NCBI GenBank assembly: GCA_003228115.1
Contig: QEVV01000007.1
Location: 64,166-128,165, forward strand
DNA from: Chloroflexota bacterium
GTDB lineage: Bacteria; Chloroflexota; Dehalococcoidia; Lucifugimonadales; SAR202-VII-2
Direction: 5' to 3'
Length of the DNA stretch: 64,000 bases
The notes under the pieces are model-generated. The model was not told where the DNA came from. It saw only the letters and a program-made list of their open reading frames with translations, and made no database searches. Position numbers and translations under genes: made by a program. Shown piece by piece: positions 49,826 through 59,008 of the stretch (position 1 is its first letter; every line of letters begins with the position of its first letter).

Positions 49826-51394
49826 ATGCGGCAGCCAACGCCCAGACCGAGCCCCGCTCCAACGTTGGTGTTGCGCAACGCCAACGTCGTCACCCTTGAA
49901 CCTGGCTTGCCTTATGCCGGGCAGGTGGCTGTGACGGGCGATGTGATCAGTTGGGTGGGAGGCCCTGATGGAAGCCAATCTCCCGCGGGCGCTGGGACCA
50001 GGGTCATCGATTGTGGAGGCCGCACGGTCCTGCCGGCGTTCAACGACGCCCACATGCACCTGCTTTCCCTTGCAGCTACCTTCTGGTCGGTCGATTGTAG
50101 CCCCGGCCAAGTCACGTCTATCCGGGACATCCAACACCTAATCTCAGACCGGGCTCGCAAGGCTCACGCCGGAGAATGGGTTCGCGCCTTCGGCTACGAC
50201 GAGTCAGCCTTGGAGGAGCGCCGCCATCCCAACCGGGCAGACCTTGACGCCGCAGCCCCGGACGTTCCGGTCAGGCTCATACACCGCTCCGGGCATGCCT
50301 CCGTGCTCAACACGGCGGGTCTGGGCCAGGCTGGCCTACGAGCGGAGACTCCAGACCCTGACGTTGGTTACATGGACAGGGACCCGGTAACAGGGCGTCC
50401 AACCGGATTCGTCGTCGATATGGAAGAACACATTTCCAAAGCCGCGCCGAGGCCCACGTACGAGCAGGTCCAAGACGGTATCAAGCAGGCCAGCCAGCTC
50501 CTGGTGAGCCGTGGCATTGGTTCGGTGCAGGACGCTACGGTCAAGAATGACATCGAACGCTGGAACCTCTTCCAACGACTCAAGGCCGATGGATCTTTCC
50601 AAGCCAACATAACGTTCATGCCCGGCATCAATCATGTCGCCGCCTTTTACCAACAGGGGCTCCAGTTCGGCTTCCAGAGGGGAGGCGTTCGAGTTGGTAA
50701 CGCAAAGATTGTTGCGACGCTGGACAACGGGTATGTGCAGCCCAACGGCGAAGACCTGCGAATTCTTGTCACAGCGGCCCGTCAGGCGGGGTTTCCTTCA
50801 GCCATTCACGCGGTCGAGTCAGAGGTTGTGGAGGCGGCGCTAAGAGCGCTAATGGACACTCGGGGTAGCGAAGAATTGGGTGCGCCCAGGGACAGGATAG
50901 AGCATGGCTCGGAGATTCCTGACCAGTTGATTCAATTACTGTGGCAATCGGAAGTTCAACTGGTTACCCAGCCATCCTTCCTGTATTACAGCGGAGACCG
51001 CTACCTTGCCGACGTTGCACCTGCGCGGCATCCCTGGCTGTATCGAGGATCTTCTCTAATCGCCGGTGGCATAGTACCCCCAGCTGCCGGGTCGGACGCG
51101 CCGGTTGCCCCTGCGAACCCCCTAAGGGGCATTCACGCGGCGGTCAACAGAAGAACGCAAAAAGGCGCCTGGATATCACCAGAGGAAGGAGTCAGAGCAC
51201 AATGGGCGGTGGAGATGCACACGCGGTATCCAGCATTCGCCGCTGGCGAAGAACGAATACGAGGCAGCATCTCTCCAGGCAAAGCCGCGGACTTGGTGAT
51301 TCTAGACAGGAACCCCATCGATTGCCCGCCTGAGGAGATAGCGGACATACCGGTTTTCATGACCATCGTCGGGGGCCAAGTCGTTTGGGAGTAG
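49826..51394 (+). CDS. YtcJ-like amidohydrolase
   Basis: This 522-residue protein is a YtcJ-type amidohydrolase. It begins with TLVLRNANVVTLEPG (N-terminal beta sandwich), then GRTVLPAFNDAHMHLL with the D.H.H metal motif, the helical insert, AIHAVESEVVEAALRAL, DRIEHGSEIP with the metal His, and AGSDAPVAPANPLRG with the catalytic Asp. The product is an N-acyl or imide hydrolase of unknown substrate. The ATG at 49826 is chosen because the conserved beta strand starts within 15 residues. It follows the aminotransferase by 70 bp. Confidence 0.88.
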   Translation: MRQPTPRPSPAPTLVLRNANVVTLEPGLPYAGQVAVTGDVISWVGGPDGSQSPAGAGTRVIDCGGRTVLPAFNDAHMHLLSLAATFWSVDCSPGQVTSIRDIQHLISDRARKAHAGEWVRAFGYDESALEERRHPNRADLDAAAPDVPVRLIHRSGHASVLNTAGLGQAGLRAETPDPDVGYMDRDPVTGRPTGFVVDMEEHISKAAPRPTYEQVQDGIKQASQLLVSRGIGSVQDATVKNDIERWNLFQRLKADGSFQANITFMPGINHVAAFYQQGLQFGFQRGGVRVGNAKIVATLDNGYVQPNGEDLRILVTAARQAGFPSAIHAVESEVVEAALRALMDTRGSEELGAPRDRIEHGSEIPDQLIQLLWQSEVQLVTQPSFLYYSGDRYLADVAPARHPWLYRGSSLIAGGIVPPAAGSDAPVAPANPLRGIHAAVNRRTQKGAWISPEEGVRAQWAVEMHTRYPAFAAGEERIRGSISPGKAADLVILDRNPIDCPPEEIADIPVFMTIVGGQVVWE

Positions 51395-51400
51395 GAGAAA

Positions 51401-52375
51401 CTACACCCGACGCTGGACAGCGTAGTGAGCAAGGCCTGCCATGCACCGCCGGGCCTCATTGTCCGGCAAAACGTCTAGCGCTCTAATGGCTTTCTCTGCG
51501 AACTCCCCCGCTAACGCGTAGGAGTCTTGCATAATGGACGAATCCCGAATAAGGCTTACCGTTCGCTCCAGGTTGATATCGGGGTCCACTCCATCGAAGA
51601 GTGCCTGTATCGGGTTGTTCTCGGGTTGGCGCTCTATCAGCAAAATGGAGGGAAGAGTGAGCGTCCCCTGAAGCAAGTCGCTACCCACTGGCTTGCCCAC
51701 CTCGTCGGCATCTCCCTCAATATCAAGAATGTCGTCCATCACCTGAAAGGCCATGCCAAGATTGTAGCCATAGTCGCTCAACGCCTTCACGACGTCCTCC
51801 CCTACCCCGCTCAAGACCGCCCCTGACTCTGTGGCAGTGCGGAACAGAGATGCCGTCTTGCGATAGGTACGCTCCAGGTACTGCTCCCGGGTAACGGTCC
51901 AGTCCCTGGAAGCCATGTACTCCATCAACTCCCCGGAGGAAAGCTCCATAATCGTTTCGGCAAAACGGCGAATCACGCGGACGTTATTTGTATCGCAGAC
52001 GCAGGTCGCCGACAGAGCGAACACGTAGTCGCCCACCAGTACTGCCACCTTCTCGCCCCAAAGGCTGTGAATCGTGGCCTTGCCCCGCCTCAAGGCAGAG
52101 CGGTCCACTGTGTCGTCGTGGATCAGAGTGGCTATGTGCAATAGTTCTACCGCACGTGCCATATAAAGCGCGTTGCCCTGGCCTTCGGGACCAAACTGGG
52201 ATGCAAGCATGGTCACGGCTGGACGGATGACCTTCCCTGGCGTATCCAAAACATGGTCCAGCATGTCAGCCAAGATAGCGTAGTCGGCCCCAATGGCCAT
52301 TGCCTTGAGACCCTCTTTGACCTTTTCAAGATCCTCGAGGACTGGTGCGTATAGCGAAAGTAGTTGATTCGACAT
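51401..52375 (-). CDS. Polyprenyl diphosphate synthase
   Basis: This 324-residue trans-isoprenyl diphosphate synthase has the first aspartate-rich motif LIHDDTVD near residue 87 and the second VMDDILDIEGD near 213, with GKVIRPA at the N-terminal basic site. It makes a long-chain polyprenyl diphosphate, likely for quinones or for the lipid carrier used by the glycan enzymes. The chain length cannot be told. ATG at 52375 is preferred over a TTG 15 bases upstream. It follows metG by 21 bp. Confidence 0.92.
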   Translation of the reverse strand: MSNQLLSLYAPVLEDLEKVKEGLKAMAIGADYAILADMLDHVLDTPGKVIRPAVTMLASQFGPEGQGNALYMARAVELLHIATLIHDDTVDRSALRRGKATIHSLWGEKVAVLVGDYVFALSATCVCDTNNVRVIRRFAETIMELSSGELMEYMASRDWTVTREQYLERTYRKTASLFRTATESGAVLSGVGEDVVKALSDYGYNLGMAFQVMDDILDIEGDADEVGKPVGSDLLQGTLTLPSILLIERQPENNPIQALFDGVDPDINLERTVSLIRDSSIMQDSYALAGEFAEKAIRALDVLPDNEARRCMAGLAHYAVQRRV

Positions 52376-52396
52376 ATCTACACGTTGCAATGAAGT

Positions 52397-54067
52397 CTAA
52401 CGCCCGGCGTGCAGGCGTTCCTCCTCTTGTTGGATAACTTCGTCTTCAAGTTTGGTGAACAGAGCCTTGGGGCTGTTCATCGGTTGATTGGCAGCTACCT
52501 CACGATGCATCCACCCGGAGTCAGACACCGTGCCGGAGAGGCCCAACATAGCGCGGATCTTGTCGCCGCTGAAGGGCAAAAACGGCCATACGAGTGTGCT
52601 TAGGGCCCCTATCACATTGACGGCCACCCAAAGGCTGGTTCCTGCCTGTGGCTTGTTTTCCTTGATGGTCTTCCAAGGTTCCGTGCTATCGAGGTAGCGG
52701 TTGGCCTCTTGAGAGAGCGCCATGATATGGCGTAGAGCATCGCGGAAGTGACAGTTTGCAATCTCCTTGCCAACATCATCAAAGGCTGCCTGGGCCTTTT
52801 CCAGCATCTCATTGTCCCGTTGGTCCAAATCGCCGGGCTCTGGCACCTGACCATCAAAATTGCGGTAGGTGAAGGACAAGACCCGATGTACCAGGTTCCC
52901 AAAGGTAGCTACGAGTTCGTCGTTATTGCGGCGTTGGAACTCCTTCCAAGAGAACGAGGAGTCGCTGGTCTCCGGCATGTGCGCGGAGAGATAGTAGCGC
53001 AGAGGGTCGGGATCGAAGCGCTCCAGGTAATCAGGGACCCAGACTGCCCAGTTCCTGCTTGTCGAAAGCTGGCTCCCCTCAATCGTCAGAAACTCATTGG
53101 CCGGAACATCAAAGGGCAGGTTCAGTCCCCCGTACCCCATGAGCATGGCAGGCCAAATGATGGTATGGAACGGGATGTTGTCCTTGCCGATGAAATAGTA
53201 CGGTCGACATGAGGGGTCCTTCCAGAAGTCTTCCCAAGCGTCAGGGGTACCCCGCAGCTTAGCCCACTCCTTCGACGCAGAAAGATAGCCCACCACGGCT
53301 TCGAACCAGACGTAGACCCGTTTTGAGTCCTGGCCGTCCATGGGCAGCGGCACGCCCCAGCTTATGTCCCTGGATATGGGCCGGTCCTTGAGCTCGCCTT
53401 CCAGAAACGACACCGTGAAGTTGCGGACGTTGGGCCGCCATGTTGTCTGAGGGCCGACCCACTCAAGGAGGGCCTCTCGGAAGGAACTCAGGCTAAAGAA
53501 AAAGTGCTCTGACTCTCGAATCTCGGGAGTGGCGCCGCACAACCTACAGCGAAGGTCTTTGAGCTCCTGCGGCTCCAGCGTATGCCCACAGTTGTCGCAC
53601 TGGTCACCCCTGGCCTTGTCGAAGCTGCAATGGGGGCATGTTCCTTCCACATAGCGGTCCGGAAGGAACCGCTTGTCGACGTGACAATAGGGCAACGGCA
53701 TGACCGCGGTATATATGAGTCCCTTCTCATCCAAAGTGCGCCAAATATCATGCACCACTTCCCGATGGTTGTCGGTGGCCGTTGATGTGAAGAGGTCCCA
53801 TTGGATGCCAAGCCCTTCCCATGATTCCATGAAGCTGTCATGGAACCTTGCCACCAACTCTTTGGGCGAAATGCCTTCTTGTTCAGAACGTAGGGTGATG
53901 GGCGTGCCGTGGGAATCCGATCCAGAGACCATCAGAACGTCGTTGCCTATCAGCCGGTGGTAGCGGGCAAAGATATCGGCGGGAAGGTAGCATCCAGCAA
54001 TGTGGCCGAGATGGAGGGGGCCATTGGCATAGGGCCAGGCCACAGCAACAAAGATACGTTCAGTCAT
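52397..54067 (-). CDS. metG: Methionyl-tRNA synthetase
   Basis: This 556-residue class I synthetase has the HIGH motif as HLGH at residues 19-22 (PYANGPLHLGH), zinc cysteines in CPHCSFDKARGDQCDNCG, and the WFEAVVGYLSA region. The KMSKS motif is replaced by QLSTS near residue 330 (EGSQLSTSRN), so both usual lysines are missing. No C-terminal tRNA-binding appendix is present. The ATG at 54067 is used; an in-frame TTG is 12 bases upstream. It is followed by the polyprenyl synthase. Confidence 0.93.
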   Translation of the reverse strand: MTERIFVAVAWPYANGPLHLGHIAGCYLPADIFARYHRLIGNDVLMVSGSDSHGTPITLRSEQEGISPKELVARFHDSFMESWEGLGIQWDLFTSTATDNHREVVHDIWRTLDEKGLIYTAVMPLPYCHVDKRFLPDRYVEGTCPHCSFDKARGDQCDNCGHTLEPQELKDLRCRLCGATPEIRESEHFFFSLSSFREALLEWVGPQTTWRPNVRNFTVSFLEGELKDRPISRDISWGVPLPMDGQDSKRVYVWFEAVVGYLSASKEWAKLRGTPDAWEDFWKDPSCRPYYFIGKDNIPFHTIIWPAMLMGYGGLNLPFDVPANEFLTIEGSQLSTSRNWAVWVPDYLERFDPDPLRYYLSAHMPETSDSSFSWKEFQRRNNDELVATFGNLVHRVLSFTYRNFDGQVPEPGDLDQRDNEMLEKAQAAFDDVGKEIANCHFRDALRHIMALSQEANRYLDSTEPWKTIKENKPQAGTSLWVAVNVIGALSTLVWPFLPFSGDKIRAMLGLSGTVSDSGWMHREVAANQPMNSPKALFTKLEDEVIQQEEERLHAGR

Positions 54068-54099
54068 AGAGGAAAACAACGTCCGTGAGGGGATGCCTC

Positions 54100-54108
54100 A
54101 TTTTAGCA
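54100..54108 (-). promoter_or_regulatory. Weak promoter candidate for metG
   Basis: An extended -10 TGCTAAAAT on the minus strand sits 33 bases before the metG ATG. No clear -35 is visible. Confidence 0.35.
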
Positions 54109-54148
54109 CAGCGTCCGTAGCCCCACCACGAACGGTCAACGGCACCCT

Positions 54149-54826
54149 CTACCTCAGCGGGGGCAATACGTCAGTCATCCAGGCCACCAAGTCGCTCAGG
54201 ACCTCAGCACTTATCTCGTGGCCCATGACGTATTCGTTGTATGACGGAGCGTACCCAGCCTCTTCGAGGTAGAGGTTAATTGCCCGTGCGTCCTCGAGGG
54301 CAATAAGCGGGTCGTGGTGGCCGTGGGACACAAAGATCTGCTGGTCGCGGTGGTCTGGCAGCTTGCTGGTCAGTTCATTCGGTTCTGGAAGCGCGGGGCT
54401 GAGAGCACCCAGACCAGCGAAGGCCTCTGGCCTGCCTATGCCGCACCGAAGCGTCATCCCGCCACCCTGAGAGAATCCCATAAGCAAAGCGCCGGTGGAC
54501 TGGGGAAACTCCTCAAAGGCTTCTTCGAAAAAGCCTTCCAACAGTAACTCTGACTCCTGAATCTCTTCGGGCATGGAATCGCTGCGAGGAGTATACCAAC
54601 CGAACCCTTGCTGCCCACCGCCGAGGTCAAAGGGAATTGGCGCGTTGGGGCAAAGGTAAATGTAACCGGTGGAACTGATTGCAGGGGCCAGACCAGCGAG
54701 ATCGCGCATGCTAGCGCCGAACCCGTGCAGCAGCATGACCAAGGGGTATCCAACCGTGGAATCATAGTCATCAGGCAGGATGACTAGATATTGGAGAGTC
54801 TCCCCTTGCCGCTGCTCTACATTCAC
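54149..54826 (-). CDS. Alpha/beta hydrolase, phospholipase/carboxylesterase type
   Basis: This 225-residue hydrolase has LLHGFGASMRDL (oxyanion hole), the nucleophile in MGFSQGGGM, the aspartate in VSHGHHDPLI, and the histidine in VMGHEISAEV. These form the Ser-Asp-His triad of carboxylesterase/phospholipase proteins. The substrate is an ester, not known further. It starts 33 bp after accC and may be co-transcribed with it. Confidence 0.9.
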   Translation of the reverse strand: MNVEQRQGETLQYLVILPDDYDSTVGYPLVMLLHGFGASMRDLAGLAPAISSTGYIYLCPNAPIPFDLGGGQQGFGWYTPRSDSMPEEIQESELLLEGFFEEAFEEFPQSTGALLMGFSQGGGMTLRCGIGRPEAFAGLGALSPALPEPNELTSKLPDHRDQQIFVSHGHHDPLIALEDARAINLYLEEAGYAPSYNEYVMGHEISAEVLSDLVAWMTDVLPPLR

Positions 54827-54859
54827 GAAGGGACCTCGATTCGGCTGAGTGAAGGCAAG

Positions 54860-56233
54860 CTAGCGGGCCGCGAGGAATGCGGCAAACTGCTCCAGTTTCT
54901 TTCGCTCAAGCCACCCTGTGTTGATGTCTCCTTCTTGGAAGTCCTGCTCATCCATAAGGAACTCCAAGAACGGGATGTTCGTCCCTATGCCCTCAAGCCT
55001 GAAGTTCCGCAGGGCATCCCTCATCCGCTGGATAGCCTCCGCTCGGTTGGCCCCTGTGACAATCAGCTTGGCGATCATCGAGTCGTAGAAGGGCGGCACC
55101 ACATAGCCGGTGTAGCAATGGCTGTCCACCCGAATGCCAGGCCCACTTGGAGGACTCCAGTCGGTGATCATACCGGGAGAAGGCTGAAAATTCTGCAGCG
55201 CAGATTCCGCCGTGATCCGGCACTCAATTGCATGGCCAAAGAAACGGAGGTCTTCCTGTTTGAACGGCAGCGGGTTTCCACTGGCTATGCGGAGCTGCTC
55301 CTGCACGAGATCGACCCCGGTAATCATCTCAGTCACCGGATGTTCGACCTGAATACGCGTGTTCATTTCCAAGAAGTAAAACTCTTGGGCATCTTGGTCA
55401 TACATGAATTCAACGGTCCCGGCGCTTTCATATCCGATTCGACGCGCAGCCGTTGCTGCGGTTTCACGAATCTGATCGCGAAGGGCTTCAGGCAACGTGT
55501 GGGCGGGAGCCTCTTCTATTATCTTTTGGTAGCGGCGCTGAACGGAGCAATCACGCTCACCCAGATGGACAACATTCCCGAAGCTGTCACCCAAGACTTG
55601 GACTTCGATGTGCCGGCCGTTCCCAACGAAACGCTCCATATAGAGGGAGTCGTCCCCAAAGGCAGCCATGGATTCAGCGGCTGCAGTCTCAAAGGTCGAA
55701 CGAAGTTCCGACGCTTCACGAACGATCTTTATGCCCTTTCCACCGCCCCCTGCGGCCGCCTTGAAAAGCAGAGGGAATCCGATTTCATGGGCAACTGCTA
55801 GGGCCTCTTCGTGGCTACCAACTCTGGGAGATCCAGGCACAAGCGGAACGCCATAGGCCTTCACGGCCTCTCGGGCCTGCAGCTTGTTGCCCATGAGATG
55901 AATACTTTCGGCGCTGGGGCCAATGAACTTAATGTCATTTTCAGCACAGGCTTCGGCCATTGCCGGCGATTCGGCAAGGAACCCGTAACCGGGGTGCAAG
56001 GCGTCGCAGCCCGTTCCGAGGGCTGTTTCAATAAGGGAGCCGATCTTGAGATAACTGTCGGCTGAGCGAGGCGGCCCGATGCACACAGCCTTGTCGGCAA
56101 TCTGGGGCGCCATACTGTGACGGTCGGCCTCCGAGAAGACCGATACCGTCTCAATGCCCAGTGCCTGGCAGGCTTTGATGACCCGGACCGCGATCTCGCC
56201 TCTGTTGGCGACTAGAACGCGGGAGACACTCAT
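54860..56233 (-). CDS. accC: Biotin carboxylase
   Basis: This 457-residue biotin carboxylase has the N-terminal VLVANRGEIAVRVIKA, the ATP-grasp glycine loop AAGGGGKGIKI, DCSVQRRYQKIIEEAPA, EMNTRIQVEHPVTE and SGNPLPFKQEDL. It carboxylates biotin on AccB with bicarbonate and ATP. It shares one base with the accB stop (TAATG), so translation is coupled. The carboxyltransferase encoded at 59009 could be its partner. Confidence 0.95.
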   Translation of the reverse strand: MSVSRVLVANRGEIAVRVIKACQALGIETVSVFSEADRHSMAPQIADKAVCIGPPRSADSYLKIGSLIETALGTGCDALHPGYGFLAESPAMAEACAENDIKFIGPSAESIHLMGNKLQAREAVKAYGVPLVPGSPRVGSHEEALAVAHEIGFPLLFKAAAGGGGKGIKIVREASELRSTFETAAAESMAAFGDDSLYMERFVGNGRHIEVQVLGDSFGNVVHLGERDCSVQRRYQKIIEEAPAHTLPEALRDQIRETAATAARRIGYESAGTVEFMYDQDAQEFYFLEMNTRIQVEHPVTEMITGVDLVQEQLRIASGNPLPFKQEDLRFFGHAIECRITAESALQNFQPSPGMITDWSPPSGPGIRVDSHCYTGYVVPPFYDSMIAKLIVTGANRAEAIQRMRDALRNFRLEGIGTNIPFLEFLMDEQDFQEGDINTGWLERKKLEQFAAFLAAR

Positions 56234-56739
56234 TAGCTGCCGTCCGGCTTGATCAGGAACAAAGGCTGGCCGTATTCAACGAACTGGGCGTTCTGCACCA
56301 AGATCTCAGCGACAACGCCGTTGGCCCCTGACCTAATGCTGTTGAAGACCTTCATCACCTCGATAAGGCCCATGGTTGTGTCCTCATCGACCTTGCCACC
56401 CAGCTCTATAAAGGGAGGAGCGCTAGGTTCTGGCGCAGCGTAGAAGGTCCCGACCATCGGCGAGTACACCGGCACCATTCCCTCAGGAAACGACGTGGGT
56501 ATGGCTGCCGGAGCGGCCGGTGCAGCAGCCACTGGCGCTGGGACAGGAGCGGCGGCAGGTGCCGGGGCCGCCGCCGCGGGAGCGGGTGCGCCCATAGCAC
56601 CAGCAGTGGCGACGCCTAGGTCGATGTCGCCGCGGCTTACCGTGAGGTTGAGGTCCCCCATCTTGAGCTGGAAATAGTCGAAGCTCGATTTGTCGATCAG
56701 GTCAAGAATCTGAAGGATGTCTTCTTCGGTGAGGTCCAT
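56233..56739 (-). CDS. accB: Biotin carboxyl carrier protein
   Basis: This 168-residue BCCP has an N-terminal domain (ILQILDLIDKSSFDYFQ) and a long Ala/Pro linker at residues 48-88. The biotinyl domain follows, with VYSPMVGTFYAAPEP and the biotin lysine in IEVMKVFN (usual EAMK(L/M)N). The single Val for Ala before the Met-Lys is within family range. It carries CO2 between AccC and a carboxyltransferase. Confidence 0.94.
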   Translation of the reverse strand: MDLTEEDILQILDLIDKSSFDYFQLKMGDLNLTVSRGDIDLGVATAGAMGAPAPAAAAPAPAAAPVPAPVAAAPAAPAAIPTSFPEGMVPVYSPMVGTFYAAPEPSAPPFIELGGKVDEDTTMGLIEVMKVFNSIRSGANGVVAEILVQNAQFVEYGQPLFLIKPDGS

Positions 56740-56814
56740 ACGTTTTATCCGTCCCCAAGGAGATTTTTGTCCGCGGATAAGCTACCACACACGCTAGGCC
56801 ACAGGCAATCAACG

Positions 56815-56843
56815 TTGTTCGGGTCAAAGGCGCGCTGTATACT
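56815..56843 (+). promoter_or_regulatory. Promoter candidate for the second amidohydrolase
   Basis: TTGTTC, a 17-base spacer and TATACT at 56838-56843 lie about 67 bp before the ATG at 56910. Confidence 0.42.
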
Positions 56844-56909
56844 TTCGCTGCCACAAAGCCCTATCAAGTGCCTGGCGGTACCAGGGCTTCATTACCCAAG
56901 GAGGAACCA

Positions 56910-57767
56910 ATGGAAGTCGTAGGAATAGACGTTCACGTGCATCTACGGGACCAGGCGGCCCTTGACGCCCGCGGGGCAGCCCGAACTCAGCAGATGGCAA
57001 AGTACTTTGGCCGGGCGCCGACGCCCGTCTCCATCGACGAGATGGCGGATCAGTACCGCGAGCGCAAGATGATGGCCTGCATCATGAACGGCACAGATGA
57101 GACGATCACCGGCCTGAAGCCCCTGCCCAACGACCATGTCGCAGCCGCAGTGAAGAAGCACCCGGACGTCTTCATGGGCTTTGCGGCCATCGACCCCTGG
57201 ATGGGAAAGGCCGCCATCGACGAGATCAAGCGGTGCAGAGAAGAACTGGGAATGCACGGCATCGGCGAGATCAACCCGGCGCGCCAGCACTTTTACCCCA
57301 ACGACCAAAAGTTCTACCCCATCTGGGAAGAGATACAGAAGCAGGGAATACCCATCCTCTTTCACGGCGGCATGGCTGCCGCCGGAGCGGGCACACCGGG
57401 CGGTATGGGAGTCAAGCTCAAGTACACCCAGCCCATGCTCCTGGACGACGTGGCCGCCGATTTCCCAGAACTGAACATCATCTGCGCCCACCCCACCTGG
57501 CCCTGGACCGATGAGAGCCTGGCAATAGCCCGGCACAAGAGCAACTTTTACATCGACCTGTCAGGCTGGGCGCCCAAGTACTTTCCGCCTCAGATCTTTC
57601 AGCAAGTAAACTCGCTGATCCAAGACAAGGCACTCTTCGGCTCCGACTGGCCTGCGATTCCCGTGGAGCGCTGGGTTGAGGAGTTCAACCAGTACAACTG
57701 GAAGCCAGAGGTCAAGCAAAAGATCATGCTGGACAACGCCAAGAAGCTCTTTGGTCTGGAGTTCTAG
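56910..57767 (+). CDS. Amidohydrolase-2 family protein
   Basis: This 285-residue protein has the motif GIDVHVHLRD at the start (D.H.H), NPARQHFYPND, PILFHGGMA with a metal His, NIICAHPTWPWTDE, and LFGSDWPAIPVERW with the metal Asp. This is the PF04909 set, like the protein at 1773 but shorter. The substrate is unknown. AAGGAGG precedes the ATG at 56910. Confidence 0.87.
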   Translation: MEVVGIDVHVHLRDQAALDARGAARTQQMAKYFGRAPTPVSIDEMADQYRERKMMACIMNGTDETITGLKPLPNDHVAAAVKKHPDVFMGFAAIDPWMGKAAIDEIKRCREELGMHGIGEINPARQHFYPNDQKFYPIWEEIQKQGIPILFHGGMAAAGAGTPGGMGVKLKYTQPMLLDDVAADFPELNIICAHPTWPWTDESLAIARHKSNFYIDLSGWAPKYFPPQIFQQVNSLIQDKALFGSDWPAIPVERWVEEFNQYNWKPEVKQKIMLDNAKKLFGLEF

Positions 57768-57795
57768 GCAGACTGCGATCCTAGCGGAACGACGT

Positions 57796-57831
57796 AAAAG
57801 GGGGTGGAGTCAGTTGACTCCGCCCCCTTTT
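57796..57831 (+). terminator. Rho-independent terminator of the amidohydrolase gene
   Basis: AAAAGGGGGTGGAGTCA pairs with TGACTCCGCCCCCTTTT (one G-U) with a 2-base centre, 28 bp after the stop, ending in TTTTCTT. Confidence 0.85.
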
Positions 57832-57967
57832 CTTCCCGTCATGGATAGGAATGTGATAGACATTGCGTATCACAGTTGATACGATCCTGAGAGCCCGTTC
57901 CTTGCAGGCTATCCGCCCTAACGGAGCCAACAAAGGTCGAGGCTGCATCGGCCATCGCAAGTGGTAA

Positions 57968-58171
57968 GAAGGGCGCTCCGGCGGCTATATCTTCATCTCC
58001 TACAAAGGCGACCACCAGCCTCTGCATGTTCACATTATGAAGGGCAACAGGGAGGTCGGCCGCTGGGACATTGAGAATCAGAGGCCGATGGACGAATTCG
58101 AGGTAGACCGGGCCTTGAGAAAGGCTTTACAACGCACCGGATACCTCCATGAGACGGAGAGACAATGGTAG
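57968..58171 (+). pseudogene. DUF4160-like fragment without a start codon (putative toxin partner)
   Basis: This frame reads GGYIFISYKGDHQPLHVHI, then MKGNREVGRWDIENQRPMDE and up to RTGYLHETERQW. The DH.P.HVH motif and the REVGRWD. segment match DUF4160-type proteins. A TAA at 57965-57967 lies immediately before the readable part, and no ATG, GTG or TTG precedes the motif. So it is 5'-truncated, uses an unusual start, or contains an upstream frameshift. Its stop overlaps the start of the next gene by 7 bp, just as active pairs do. Confidence 0.55.
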
Positions 58172-58701
58172 TAACAAAGAACCCGCCAGTCACGCCAAAA
58201 ACGGCCCAAGTCATTGAGCACGTCCAGTATTTGGACGACTTGCGGACCTTCGAGGTCCAGTTGGATACAGGCCCTACCTATATGCTTAAGTTAGACAGCC
58301 TCGCGGAGTCTGACTCCTCAGGCGTCGAACGCTACCGTATTGGAAGAGGGCGCCACCACTTCAAGGTAATTCAGAGATCAGAAAATACCCTTGAGGTGCC
58401 TTGGGATGTCGTGCTTTACCACTGCGAGCCGGGGTACGAATATCACAAGACGAAGGAGGTCCCTAATGGCGAAACGGATAGAGCTAGCAGGATTGGCCGA
58501 AGACTCAGGGAACTCAGGTTGGGCCAGGGGTATTCGGTTGCAGCACTTGCCACCGCCGCCGGCCTGCAAAGGCCAAATTTAAGCCGGTTGGAGCACGGAC
58601 GCCACGTTCCTTCGCTCGAAACCCTAGAGCGATTGGCTGAGGCCTTGCAAGTGCCGGTCGCTCAATTGGTATCCGTAGAGGCCCCACCAGGCAGGGAATA
58701 G
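58165..58701 (+). CDS. DUF2442-like protein fused to an XRE-type helix-turn-helix
   Basis: This 178-residue protein has an N-terminal half resembling DUF2442-like sequences (VQYLDDLRTFEVQLDTGPTY) and, after about residue 110, an XRE helix-turn-helix: IGRRLRELRLGQGYSVAALA, then GLQRPNLSRLEHG and PSLETLERLAEAL. The second helix pair matches the Cro/CI fold. It would bind DNA and probably represses its own promoter, as many antitoxins do. Its ATG overlaps the stop of the DUF4160-like frame. Whether the partner is a true toxin is unknown. Confidence 0.78.
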   Translation: MVVTKNPPVTPKTAQVIEHVQYLDDLRTFEVQLDTGPTYMLKLDSLAESDSSGVERYRIGRGRHHFKVIQRSENTLEVPWDVVLYHCEPGYEYHKTKEVPNGETDRASRIGRRLRELRLGQGYSVAALATAAGLQRPNLSRLEHGRHVPSLETLERLAEALQVPVAQLVSVEAPPGRE

Positions 58702-58714
58702 GCGTGAACCTCCG

Positions 58715-58987
58715 TTAGTCGGGGCCACTCGGGAAGATGCCGATGACAGTGAACACCGGGCCATTCATGTCGATTTCCAAGTGAAAGGGCTTCCATTTTA
58801 GTGACGCGGTTCTTTCAACTTCCGTACGAACCATCCTGTTTCGCATCAAGAAATCGGTTGCCTCACCCGGGGAACCTCCTATCCACCAGAACGAACCCCC
58901 ACCCGCCGTAAGGCTCACCTTAGTTGTTATGAAATCGGCTCCGCACTGGAGAGTGATGGTTAGCCCTCCAGCCGCGCCTGTTGCCAC
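58715..58987 (-). CDS. Small hypothetical protein downstream of the carboxyltransferase gene
   Basis: A frame of 90 residues (GTG start) with KVSLTAGGGSFWWIGG and LKWKPFHLEIDMNGPVFTV has protein-like composition, but I recognise no family. It starts 21 bp after the carboxyltransferase gene and has no ribosome site I can see. It could be a coupled accessory protein or non-coding. Confidence 0.35.
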   Translation of the reverse strand: MATGAAGGLTITLQCGADFITTKVSLTAGGGSFWWIGGSPGEATDFLMRNRMVRTEVERTASLKWKPFHLEIDMNGPVFTVIGIFPSGPD

Positions 58988-59008
58988 AGGAAGCGAGGGA
59001 TGCCCGCC

